DNA of 41,989 nt, taken from Calothrix sp. MO_167.B42. Lineage in GTDB: Bacteria > Cyanobacteriota > Cyanobacteriia > Cyanobacteriales > Nostocaceae. Where the stretch lies: positions 1 through 41,989 of the forward strand of contig JASJCX010000014.1 in NCBI GenBank assembly GCA_030065255.1. Reading direction: 5' to 3'. The number at the start of each line of letters is the position of its first letter. Positions within the stretch are counted from its first letter, which is position 1. Below the pieces are notes generated by a model. It worked only from the letters and a program-made list of their open reading frames with translations. It had not been told where the DNA came from and searched no databases. Below are positions 7,781 to 14,139 of the stretch, in pieces. The translations under genes and the position numbers were made by a program.

Positions 7781-8293
7781 ATGGTTGACAAAAATTACTT
7801 GGAGTTGATGGCTGGCTATAACCAATGGATGAATGACAAGCTGTATCGGGTTTGTGCAGATATCTCAGATGAGGATCGCAAAAAAGACATGGGTGCATTT
7901 TTCAAATCCATTCATGGTACCTTAAACCATCTTCTCTATGGCGATAAAGCATGGATGGGGAGATTCGTCGGCAAGCCTTTTCAGGTAAAAATTATTGGTC
8001 AACATCTATATGAAGATTTTGAGGAATTGCGTTCAGAGCGAATAAATACTGACCAGGAAATTCTCGATTGGTGCCAAGATTTATCTGATGAGTGGCTGGA
8101 GTCAGAGTTTGAGTATAGCAGCAATGTGGATGGCAAAACTCATATTCTTCCAGCTTGGGTTTTGGTTACCCATATGTTTAATCATCAAACCCATCATCGC
8201 GGCCAAGCAACCACCCTGATTAAGCAACTTGGTTACGAACCAGGGATTACAGATTTGCCTTGGCTCCCTGAGTTTGAAGCCAATATAATCTAA
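7781..8293 (+). CDS. DinB/YfiT-like four-helix bundle protein
   Basis: 170 residues from ATG 7781, with AGGGGAA just upstream. Features of the DinB superfamily are visible: an N-terminal YNQWMN helix, His50 in SIHGTLNHLLYGD, and HMFNHQTHHRGQ with His135 and His139, the usual three-histidine metal site. Family members include bacillithiol/mycothiol-dependent S-transferases and damage-inducible proteins of unknown role; the thiol partner here is not known. It is cytoplasmic, with no signal peptide. A short palindromic repeat follows it. Confidence 0.82.
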   Translation: MVDKNYLELMAGYNQWMNDKLYRVCADISDEDRKKDMGAFFKSIHGTLNHLLYGDKAWMGRFVGKPFQVKIIGQHLYEDFEELRSERINTDQEILDWCQDLSDEWLESEFEYSSNVDGKTHILPAWVLVTHMFNHQTHHRGQATTLIKQLGYEPGITDLPWLPEFEANII

Positions 8294-8330
8294 AATAATA
8301 CACCATATTTCATCTTAGTAAAGTACATTC

Positions 8331-8363
8331 AGACGGGCAGGGATGCCCATCCCACAAGAGATT
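8331..8363. repeat. Short palindromic repeat GGGCAGGGATGCCC
   Basis: GGGCAGGGATGCCC followed by ATCCCACAAG resembles the right half of the repeat at 11069-11124 (AGGCAGGGATGCCT followed by GAACCACAAG). It lies between the convergent DinB-like and porin genes and could serve as a bidirectional 3' hairpin. Confidence 0.55.
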
Positions 8364-8409
8364 TTGTATGTAGCCTTGTACTTCATTTATCTGTACAGTG
8401 CTGTATCTA

Positions 8410-10320
8410 TTAAAATGAAACCACAGTTCTCAAGGTAGTTTGCCAAATAGTATCCTGGTTGCGATCGTTATCTGGATTCGTCACAAATGAGAATGCGGGG
8501 GTAATACTGAAATTTTCTTTCAATGATAAGTTGTAGAAAACCTCAAAATTGGTTTGAGTTGCATTACCCAATCCATTGGTGACAAAAGGCTGTCCCACTG
8601 CGATACCAGCCACACTACTGGGAATTAACAGATTGCGAAGTCCCAAACCTACCATCCAGGTGAAAGGATGTAAATCTAAATCTCGATCGATGGCGGTGTT
8701 AAATCCTTGGTAGCTACCAACTCCCCAACGGGTAAAAAGTCCCATATTTTGATTTAAAGCATATTCAGCATTAATCCCCAACGCATTTATATCAGTATTA
8801 TTAACTAAAGCATTTGTATATTGTAGCTTCAGGGATAAGCGATCGCTAGCTAAATATTCCACTTCCACAGTAGCTTGATACCTGTCGCCAAATAAACCAC
8901 CATTATTACCATCAGTTTGGTTTGCATCCCCAGCAATGTAAAGCGATCGCCAAAATAATTGACTATTTTCAGGATGCCAGACAACAGCCACCCCCGCACC
9001 ACCAGTATTATCGATTTGGTTTTGCACTATCAGGGGATTGTTGAGAAAAAAGCTGGAACTAAAATCCACTGCTTCATTATTGCCATAGGAATTGCGATCG
9101 ATAAAATCTCGGGGTGACATCTTTGCTCCCACAGTCATCTCCACATCCTGGAAAGGGCGAAAACTATAGTACAGTCGCCGTAACCGCAGACTTGATTCTA
9201 CCCCCACAATATCAAGTCCTCCACCATTAGCAATCAAGCCATTAGTTCCCAATAGATTGAGATTTTCTGACTGGGATTTAGTAATTGCATCGGTTCCATT
9301 ATTCCCAGCTTCTAATTGAGTTACCAGTAAATCCTCACCTTGGAAACTGGCATTGAGACTTAATCGGGTGCGGTTAATTACGGTAGTACTGGCTTGACTA
9401 CCATCAGTAAAAGCAAAAATTGCCTGTCCTTGTAACTTAGTAGTAGGAGAAAACCGTTGTGCTTGCAGACGATTAGCTCGTTCCTCTATTAAGCGTGTCC
9501 GCAAACGCAATTCTTTCAAAGCCACAGCAAAGTCTGTTTGTAACCGTCTGACAACCACCGCATCACTTTTGATATATTCATCACTAATATCTTCTGCCAA
9601 CCGGTCTAGATTATTTAGAGTAGCAAATAATACAGTGGTAAATTCGTGACGACTGAGGGGGCGATCGCCACGAAAGGTGTTATCTTCATAACCAGAGAGC
9701 ACACCATAACGTTCTACTAGAGCTTTCAAAGCTTGGTAAGCCCAGTGGGTGGGTTGAATATCTGATAGTTGGTCAACCGATGGTTGGGGAGTTACGGCCT
9801 CAGACTGGGTTTCTACAGAAAGCGGAGAGTCACTTGGCTCTCCGCTAGATGAAAATTCTGCGATCGAGAAACTTGGTTGGGTTTCTGGTGGGGAGCATCG
9901 CTTTGTCAGCGACACCCCTTGGGAGTATGGCAAATTAGTATTTCTGATGTCTGTTTTTAATCCAGTATTTTGCTCGGGAATTTTGCGGTGAATGTCGGTG
10001 TGTTTGGTGTCTGAATTGCGTTCAGTAATTTCCGGTGGTAGTGAATAAGTCGGAGATGAGCAACACATTAAACTAAATATACTGGGGAGCATCCCAATTT
10101 TGAAAAAATATGCCGTAGTGGGAGCATCTTGCTCCCTCGATATCAAACGCGGGCAAGATGCCCCAAAGTCGCTACAACGGGGGGAACCCCCGCAACGCGC
10201 TTCTCTGCGCACTACAGATTTAAACGTTTGGGATGCTCCGAATATACTGCAACCGACTAAACCAGCCGCCAAAAATTTATGAGAGTTAACGATCTGCTCA
10301 AAACTTTTTCTGACACTCAA
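8410..10320 (-). CDS. Cyanobacterial outer-membrane porin (SLH plus OprB-type barrel) with an in-frame insertion in its signal peptide
   Basis: 636 codons starting at TTG 10320 (no in-frame ATG upstream). Residues ~183-238 are an SLH domain (IQPTHWAYQALKALVERYGVLSGY), residues ~240-285 a helical linker, and ~290-636 an alternating beta-barrel ending in Phe, as in cyanobacterial carbohydrate/iron-uptake porins. Residues 28-82 derive from a 156-bp palindromic element plus a 9-bp target duplication; deleting that copy restores a smooth signal peptide, KFLAAGLVGCSIF joined to SLMCCSSPTYS. With the insert the hydrophobic core is split. A possible rescue is initiation at ATG 10092 (Met77), which lies in the element's end and would give MLPSIFSLMCCSSPTYS. 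Whether it is still exported is uncertain, so it could be a functional gene or an early pseudogene. Confidence 0.82.
   Translation of the reverse strand: MSVRKSFEQIVNSHKFLAAGLVGCSIFGASQTFKSVVRREARCGGSPRCSDFGASCPRLISREQDAPTTAYFFKIGMLPSIFSLMCCSSPTYSLPPEITERNSDTKHTDIHRKIPEQNTGLKTDIRNTNLPYSQGVSLTKRCSPPETQPSFSIAEFSSSGEPSDSPLSVETQSEAVTPQPSVDQLSDIQPTHWAYQALKALVERYGVLSGYEDNTFRGDRPLSRHEFTTVLFATLNNLDRLAEDISDEYIKSDAVVVRRLQTDFAVALKELRLRTRLIEERANRLQAQRFSPTTKLQGQAIFAFTDGSQASTTVINRTRLSLNASFQGEDLLVTQLEAGNNGTDAITKSQSENLNLLGTNGLIANGGGLDIVGVESSLRLRRLYYSFRPFQDVEMTVGAKMSPRDFIDRNSYGNNEAVDFSSSFFLNNPLIVQNQIDNTGGAGVAVVWHPENSQLFWRSLYIAGDANQTDGNNGGLFGDRYQATVEVEYLASDRLSLKLQYTNALVNNTDINALGINAEYALNQNMGLFTRWGVGSYQGFNTAIDRDLDLHPFTWMVGLGLRNLLIPSSVAGIAVGQPFVTNGLGNATQTNFEVFYNLSLKENFSITPAFSFVTNPDNDRNQDTIWQTTLRTVVSF
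10085..10240. mobile_element. 156-bp palindromic MITE-like insertion with a 9-bp target duplication
   Basis: AATATACTG occurs at 10076-10084 and again at 10241-10249, directly flanking 10085-10240. The ends of the insert are perfect 12-bp inverted repeats: GGAGCATCCCAA (10086-10097) and TTGGGATGCTCC (10228-10239). Inside are a second inverted pair GTAGTG (10115-10120) / CACTAC (10210-10215) and three hairpins (GGGAGCA/TGCTCCC, GGGCA/TGCCC, GGGGG/CCCCC). No transposase is encoded. Insert plus duplication equals 165 bp, exactly 55 codons, so the porin frame survives. Confidence 0.85.
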
Positions 10321-10347
10321 TTACATCACCTAAATTCTAGTTCCAAG

Positions 10348-10782
10348 TTACTGAGACACTAGCTGTTGTTGAGTTTGTTCCTGGTCCTTAGCATCTTGAT
10401 TCTTGGTTTGAATCAGTTCAACTTTATACCCACTGGGGTCTTCAACAAAAGCAATTACCGTAGAACCATGTTTCATGGGGCCTGGTTCTCTTACAACTTT
10501 TCCACCGCACTTTTTGATATCCTCACAAGTGGTGTAAATATCATCAACTCCAATGGCGATATGCCCATAAGCATCCCCTAAGTTATACTCTTCTACACCC
10601 CAGTTGTAAGTTAGTTCTAAAACTGCATTATCAGTTTCATCACCATAACCAACAAATGCGAGGGTAAATTCACCCCCTGGATAATCCTTTCTTCGCAACA
10701 ACTTCATTCCCAGAACATCACAATAAAACTGTAAAGATTCTTCAAGATTGCCGACTCGTAGCATTGTGTGTAGTAAGCGCAT
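10348..10782 (-). CDS. gloA: Lactoylglutathione lyase (glyoxalase I)
   Basis: 144 residues from ATG 10782 (AGG shortly upstream). It isomerises the hemithioacetal of methylglyoxal and glutathione to S-lactoylglutathione, a cytosolic detoxification step. The sequence follows the small bacterial Ni/Co-type enzyme: [61 protein letters not shown]. The four metal ligands fall at His5, Glu56, His74 and Glu122, matching the E. coli numbering as I know it. The extra C-terminal tail (~18 residues, Gln-rich) is unremarkable. It is separated from the porin by only 27 nt on the same strand, but the functions are unrelated. Confidence 0.95.
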   Translation of the reverse strand: MRLLHTMLRVGNLEESLQFYCDVLGMKLLRRKDYPGGEFTLAFVGYGDETDNAVLELTYNWGVEEYNLGDAYGHIAIGVDDIYTTCEDIKKCGGKVVREPGPMKHGSTVIAFVEDPSGYKVELIQTKNQDAKDQEQTQQQLVSQ

Positions 10783-10871
10783 ATTTACCTGTTGTCCCTG
10801 TGGGTTGAATTTTATGTGACAACAATATTCTACAAAGAGATTTGAAGATAATGGGTTGAGATTGGGTTTCT

Positions 10872-11033
10872 ATCACACCCGCCTGGGACTATAAGTCCCA
10901 GTCTAATAGTCAAAGTCATATAAATATGACTATAAAAATAGCCATCAGAGCATTAATTATGAGGGGTATTTTCCAGTCGTCTTTAGACGACTTTAGCTAT
11001 TAGGCTGGGGTTTTCAACCCCAGGCGGGTGTGA
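10872..11033. mobile_element. 162-bp MITE-like element with 16-bp terminal inverted repeats
   Basis: ATCACACCCGCCTGGG (10872-10887) and CCCAGGCGGGTGTGAT (11018-11033) are perfect inverted repeats. Within lie several nested hairpins: GGGACTATAAGTCCC, AGTCGTCTTTAGACGACT and TGGGGTTTTCAACCCCA. No coding capacity and no clear target duplication. It occupies the gap upstream of gloA. Confidence 0.75.
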
Positions 11034-11068
11034 TGTAAATCTCATTTCACCACATTAGTTTTGAGGAG

Positions 11069-11124
11069 TTGTGGCACAGCCATCCTGGCTGTGCAATATT
11101 CAGGCAGGGATGCCTGAACCACAA
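11069..11124. repeat. 56-bp double-hairpin repeat
   Basis: TTGTGG (11069-11074) and CCACAA (11119-11124) bracket two hairpins, GCACAGCC/GGCTGTGC and CAGGCA/TGCCTG. The right half matches the shorter repeat at 8331-8363. Located just downstream of the small membrane-protein gene on the minus strand, where it could act as a 3' end structure. Confidence 0.65.
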
Positions 11125-11145
11125 GTCATTTTGTTACCAGCAAAA

Positions 11146-11433
11146 TTAATGCGATAGAGTAGTAATGGGGTTGCTTTGCTGGTTAATTAATGGTGGGTTA
11201 GCCGGAGATGTTGCCGGTTTTAATACCAGTATGGCGAATCCAAAGAACATGGCAGCTAAAGCAACAATAGCAATATTATTGCTACTTTCTTTGCTCATAG
11301 CAGCAGTAAGACTCAGCAATAGTGAGTAAAACTGGTGTTCTTTGCAGGTAGTAGGTAAAGAATTTGTTACCCGTAAAAATTTTCCAGCAGAAGTTGATTT
11401 ATGATCAGAGGTACGGGGTCTACGACGTTGCAT
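11146..11433 (-). CDS. Small hypothetical single-pass membrane protein (95 aa)
   Basis: Starts at ATG 11433, preceded by AAGG about 9 nt upstream, which supports the long form. The N-terminal ~45 residues are basic and polar (MQRRRPRTSDHKSTSAGKF). One hydrophobic segment, IAIVALAAMFFGFAILVL, spans about residues 54-71, and the tail is Pro/Asn-rich. The basic N-terminus predicts that end in the cytoplasm. I do not recognise a family. A shorter start at MSKESSN (residue 46) is possible. It is isolated between repeats and the divergently oriented pentapeptide gene, whose start lies 211 nt away; the gap may hold both promoters. Confidence 0.5.
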   Translation of the reverse strand: MQRRRPRTSDHKSTSAGKFLRVTNSLPTTCKEHQFYSLLLSLTAAMSKESSNNIAIVALAAMFFGFAILVLKPATSPANPPLINQQSNPITTLSH

Positions 11434-11644
11434 AATTTGTAACCTTGTGATGACTTTCGATGTAATACCTAGAGCAAATCCAGGTTTTTTGTGGAAGCTG
11501 TAACCCTTCCTTGTTTACACTTCCATTCTCCCAAGTGCCCGTCGCACATCCTGTATAAGATTGTTTGCGTATTGTATGACTTTGACTGCGTTAGCGTGTA
11601 ACTTTGAATTTAACTGTCTTTAAAGTTAACTACCCCGTAACTCA

Positions 11645-13087
11645 ATGAGTAAAAGGTCGGTTTATGCATCTCTAGGAGGGATCACAAGAGCAAATCAAGC
11701 TTTAGTCCATAACCAACTTTCCATCAAGTCTCTGGCGGTAGAATTAGACCTGAGTCGGTCAACGGTCAGCAAATTTTTTAATGGTAAATCAGTAGACCGC
11801 TTAAATTTTATAGAAATTTGTGAAAAGCTAGATCTAGAGTGGGAGGAGATAATTGATAAATCTTCGCTACCAAATCAGGAAGAAATTGTGCGTTCTACTG
11901 GGATAAAACAAGAGACAACCGTTTCTGTAGGTGCTATGAAATCAGAAAGGGGTGAAGGTAGCGTCATAGTTTTGCTTGATGAAATAAATAATTCTCAAAA
12001 AGCAAGTGTCACCCAAGGACAACAGGTAAATACCCAATCTCAGACACAATTCACAGTAGTTAAGTTAAAAGGCAAGTTAAAAACCAATATCGATATAAGT
12101 TTGGAAAGCACATTTACAGAAGATACTAATATTCAAATACAATATGAAGATATTTTAAGAAAAGTACAAAACCTTGTTAAAGAATTAGAGAAGACTGTAA
12201 GCGAACACACTAATCTTGAACTACGTGATGTCAAAGAAGGTTGTGTCAGATTAATCCTATCCGGTACGCAAGAAGACCTGAAAAGATTAGAAGAATTATT
12301 CAACTCAGGGCAACTAATTGAAGTACAAGGCATTCCCATTGAAAATATCCAGCTAATAGCTAGGGGTAAAGATTTAAGTAATATTGACCTGAGTAATGCC
12401 AACTTAAGTGATGCTGACCTTAGAGGTGCTAATCTCAGCAATGCTAATCTGAGTGGTGCCAATTTAAGTGATTCTAGGTTAAGCCGTGCCGTGCTGACGG
12501 GAGTTGACCTGAGCAATGCCAACCTAAGCGATGCTGACTTGGGTGATGCTGACCTCAGTAACGCTAACCTAAACGGTGCTGACCTCAGTGATGCAGATTT
12601 AAGTGGTACTAATCTGTGGGGTGTGAAAATCAACTCCAAGATAAAGTTAGACAGTAAATGGCGGCTAGTATGGGAGATTGTTAATCAGGAGGCTGTAGGT
12701 AAAAACTTGAGTAATGCTGACCTGAGTGATGCCAACTTGGAATATGCTAACCTGGAAGGTGCCTACCTGCGTGGTGCCAACTTGGAATATGCTAACCTGG
12801 AAGGTGCCTACCTGCGTGGTGCCAACTTGGAAGGTGCCTACCTGCGTGATGCCTACTTGGAATATGCTAACCTGGAAGGTGCCTACCTGCGTGATGCCTA
12901 CCTGGAAGGTGCCAACTTGGAATATGCCAACCTAGAAGGTGCCAACCTGGTACGTGCAAAGGTGAAAAACGCTAGATTCGCAAGTAACCCAGGAATTTCA
13001 AAGCAAATGAAGCTTAATCTAATTCAACGGGGAGCAATTTTTGATGATTCTTCAGGTAACCCCTCAAAAGTTCTAATCCGTGCTTAA
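11645..13087 (+). CDS. HTH plus alpha/beta adaptor-like domain plus pentapeptide-repeat protein
   Basis: 480 residues from ATG 11645. Residues ~10-70 are a helix-turn-helix-like module (SIKSLAVELDLSRSTVSKFFNGKSV, then EICEKLDLEWEEI) of the type found at the N-terminus of cyanobacterial STAND/NB-ARC and other signalling proteins. Residues ~165-240 (CVRLILSGTQEDLKRLEELF, GIPIENIQLI) look like a small alpha/beta adaptor domain common in the same proteins. Two pentapeptide (A[DN]LXX) blocks follow, ~244-325 and ~357-442, separated by a linker with KWRLVWEIVNQ. Pentapeptides form a right-handed quadrilateral beta-helix. Function is not established; a role in cytoplasmic signalling or conflict response is inference. 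The second block is encoded by near-identical DNA repeats. Confidence 0.8.
   Translation: MSKRSVYASLGGITRANQALVHNQLSIKSLAVELDLSRSTVSKFFNGKSVDRLNFIEICEKLDLEWEEIIDKSSLPNQEEIVRSTGIKQETTVSVGAMKSERGEGSVIVLLDEINNSQKASVTQGQQVNTQSQTQFTVVKLKGKLKTNIDISLESTFTEDTNIQIQYEDILRKVQNLVKELEKTVSEHTNLELRDVKEGCVRLILSGTQEDLKRLEELFNSGQLIEVQGIPIENIQLIARGKDLSNIDLSNANLSDADLRGANLSNANLSGANLSDSRLSRAVLTGVDLSNANLSDADLGDADLSNANLNGADLSDADLSGTNLWGVKINSKIKLDSKWRLVWEIVNQEAVGKNLSNADLSDANLEYANLEGAYLRGANLEYANLEGAYLRGANLEGAYLRDAYLEYANLEGAYLRDAYLEGANLEYANLEGANLVRAKVKNARFASNPGISKQMKLNLIQRGAIFDDSSGNPSKVLIRA
12731..12955 (+). repeat. Near-identical tandem repeats coding for pentapeptides
   Basis: 12731-12775 and 12776-12820 are identical 45-bp units; further 15- and 30-bp permutations (TTGGAATATGCTAACCTGG, AAGGTGCCTACCTGCG) continue to about 12955. 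The identity at synonymous positions points to recent duplication, so copy number is likely to vary between strains. Confidence 0.85.
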
Positions 13088-13176
13088 ACAAACCCACCTC
13101 CACCACAACATCTAATGAATAAAAGCGTTTTTAGCAAGGAATTTGCGATCGCAACTCAAAATACAAGGTTCTGATT

Positions 13177-13374
13177 TCATAGAACCATATGCAATCTTCC
13201 CTGAATTTCCGAATCAGATGCAGTTTCAAAAAATAATTCGAGTGCTTCAACTAAATTATCCCGTGCTGATTCAATTGTCTTCCCTTGGCTAACAATATCA
13301 AATTCAGGACAAAGTGCTACGTACCAATCATCTTCGCGTTCAATAATAGCGGTTAACTGCTTTGTCTGTTTCAT
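13177..13374 (-). CDS. HicB-like antitoxin-family protein, short and without an adjacent HicA
   Basis: 65 residues from ATG 13374. LTAIIEREDDWYVALCPEFDIVSQGKT and SARDNLVEALELFFE match the partial RNase-H-like fold of the HicB family. The usual end (RLHREV...) is replaced by GRLHMVL and a stop, so it may be truncated by a few residues. No HicA-like dsRNA-binding toxin gene is found on either side: upstream is the RPGMYLG-motif protein, downstream only 90 nt of non-coding DNA before the pentapeptide gene's end. It is probably an orphan HicB-like regulator rather than a working toxin-antitoxin pair. Confidence 0.72.
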   Translation of the reverse strand: MKQTKQLTAIIEREDDWYVALCPEFDIVSQGKTIESARDNLVEALELFFETASDSEIQGRLHMVL

Positions 13375-13454
13375 AATTATTATCTAGACGCTTGCTCTCC
13401 ACAACGATTTTTTTCAAATTTATAAGGTAAGGATTTAACCTGAAATCTATTGCC

Positions 13455-13805
13455 TCATTTTAGTCGTGTCAGTCTATTATTAAATTCTTCAAACAATTCA
13501 AAAAACTTATTCAAAGCATCTCTTTCATCAGCAGAATCAAACAAAATAATATCATTCCAACTATGAGATGACTTGATATCAAATCTCTCTTGTACCCATT
13601 CTTGAAATTTATCAAATTCAGTTTCTTGTTCAGTGGTAGGTAAACCTAAATCTTGCCTTGCCCCCACATATCCGATTAAAAATGAATGCAAACGGGTAAT
13701 AGAGCATTTCCCCAAATACATCCCTGGACGCTGTTTAATACTTTGCAGCATTTCGTTAAAATATTCGGATTTAATTTCTAATTCAATAGTATTTGTTTCT
13801 TGCAT
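13455..13805 (-). CDS. Uncharacterised protein with an RPGMYLGK motif (116 aa)
   Basis: ATG 13805 has AGAGG 4 nt upstream, supporting the start. Residues ~20-45 read MLQSIKQRPGMYLGKCSITRL, followed by LIGYVGARQDLGLP, FDKFQEWVQERF, SWNDIILFDSADERDALNKF and FELFEEF. I have a general memory of small bacterial proteins with RPGMYLG and a ...W.....DERAALDRFFEL.. pattern, often in variable regions, without an assigned function. RPGMY also occurs in GHKL ATPases (GyrB), but no ATPase fold fits here. The gene is transcribed toward the HicB-like gene 80 nt away. An immunity-like role is only a guess. Confidence 0.6.
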   Translation of the reverse strand: MQETNTIELEIKSEYFNEMLQSIKQRPGMYLGKCSITRLHSFLIGYVGARQDLGLPTTEQETEFDKFQEWVQERFDIKSSHSWNDIILFDSADERDALNKFFELFEEFNNRLTRLK

Positions 13806-13874
13806 AAAACCTCTATTTATTTAAAATATTTCTTCTGTTATACCGTTTTAATCTGAAGTTACATATAATAAATC

Positions 13875-14019
13875 GTCATTGCGTTCACGGAGTGTTCCCT
13901 CTTAGGGAAGGAGGGACGACGTTCGCGGAGCGTGTCCGAAGGACTTAGCAATCCCATAATCTTCATAATCAACGAGTTGATGAGATTGCCACGCTCCACT
14001 TCGTTACGCTCGCAATGAC
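13875..14019. repeat. 145-bp element ending in GTCATTGCG / CGCAATGAC
   Basis: GTCATTGCG (13875-13883) and CGCAATGAC (14011-14019) are inverted ends. The interior contains pieces such as TTCGCGGAGCGTGTCCGAAGGA, typical of cyanobacterial scattered repeats. A left-end relative lies at 19673-19725. Non-coding. The following ~90 bp (14034-14098) contain G/C-run hairpins (CTCCCCCAGAATTGGGGG) before the alaS stop. Confidence 0.65.
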
Positions 14020-14139
14020 AAACAATAAAATTGGGGGGGGTGAGAGGGGCGGAGGACTTTAAATTATTTTTCTCCCCCAGAATTGGGGGTTGGGGGGCAA
14101 AATCATATTTGTATTCAGCAATGCCACAAAACCAATTAA

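Noticed and set aside
1-8400. No HIP1 octamer in the first 8.4 kb, suggesting a transferred island
   Set aside because: A HIP1-free stretch of similar length also lies at about 26.8-35.9 kb over other genes, so the gap alone is weak evidence.
10100-10282. 60-codon plus-strand frame across the porin insertion
   Set aside because: It is the reverse reading of the palindromic element and porin start, not a transposase.
12133-12639. 168-codon minus-strand frame opposite the pentapeptide gene
   Set aside because: Its Leu/Arg/Ser-rich repetitive product (LRSASLRLALLRS) is the mirror of the pentapeptide codon pattern on the other strand.
12726-12935. 69-codon plus-strand frame with repeated MPTWNMLTWKVPT
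   Set aside because: Out-of-frame reading of the tandem pentapeptide DNA repeats.
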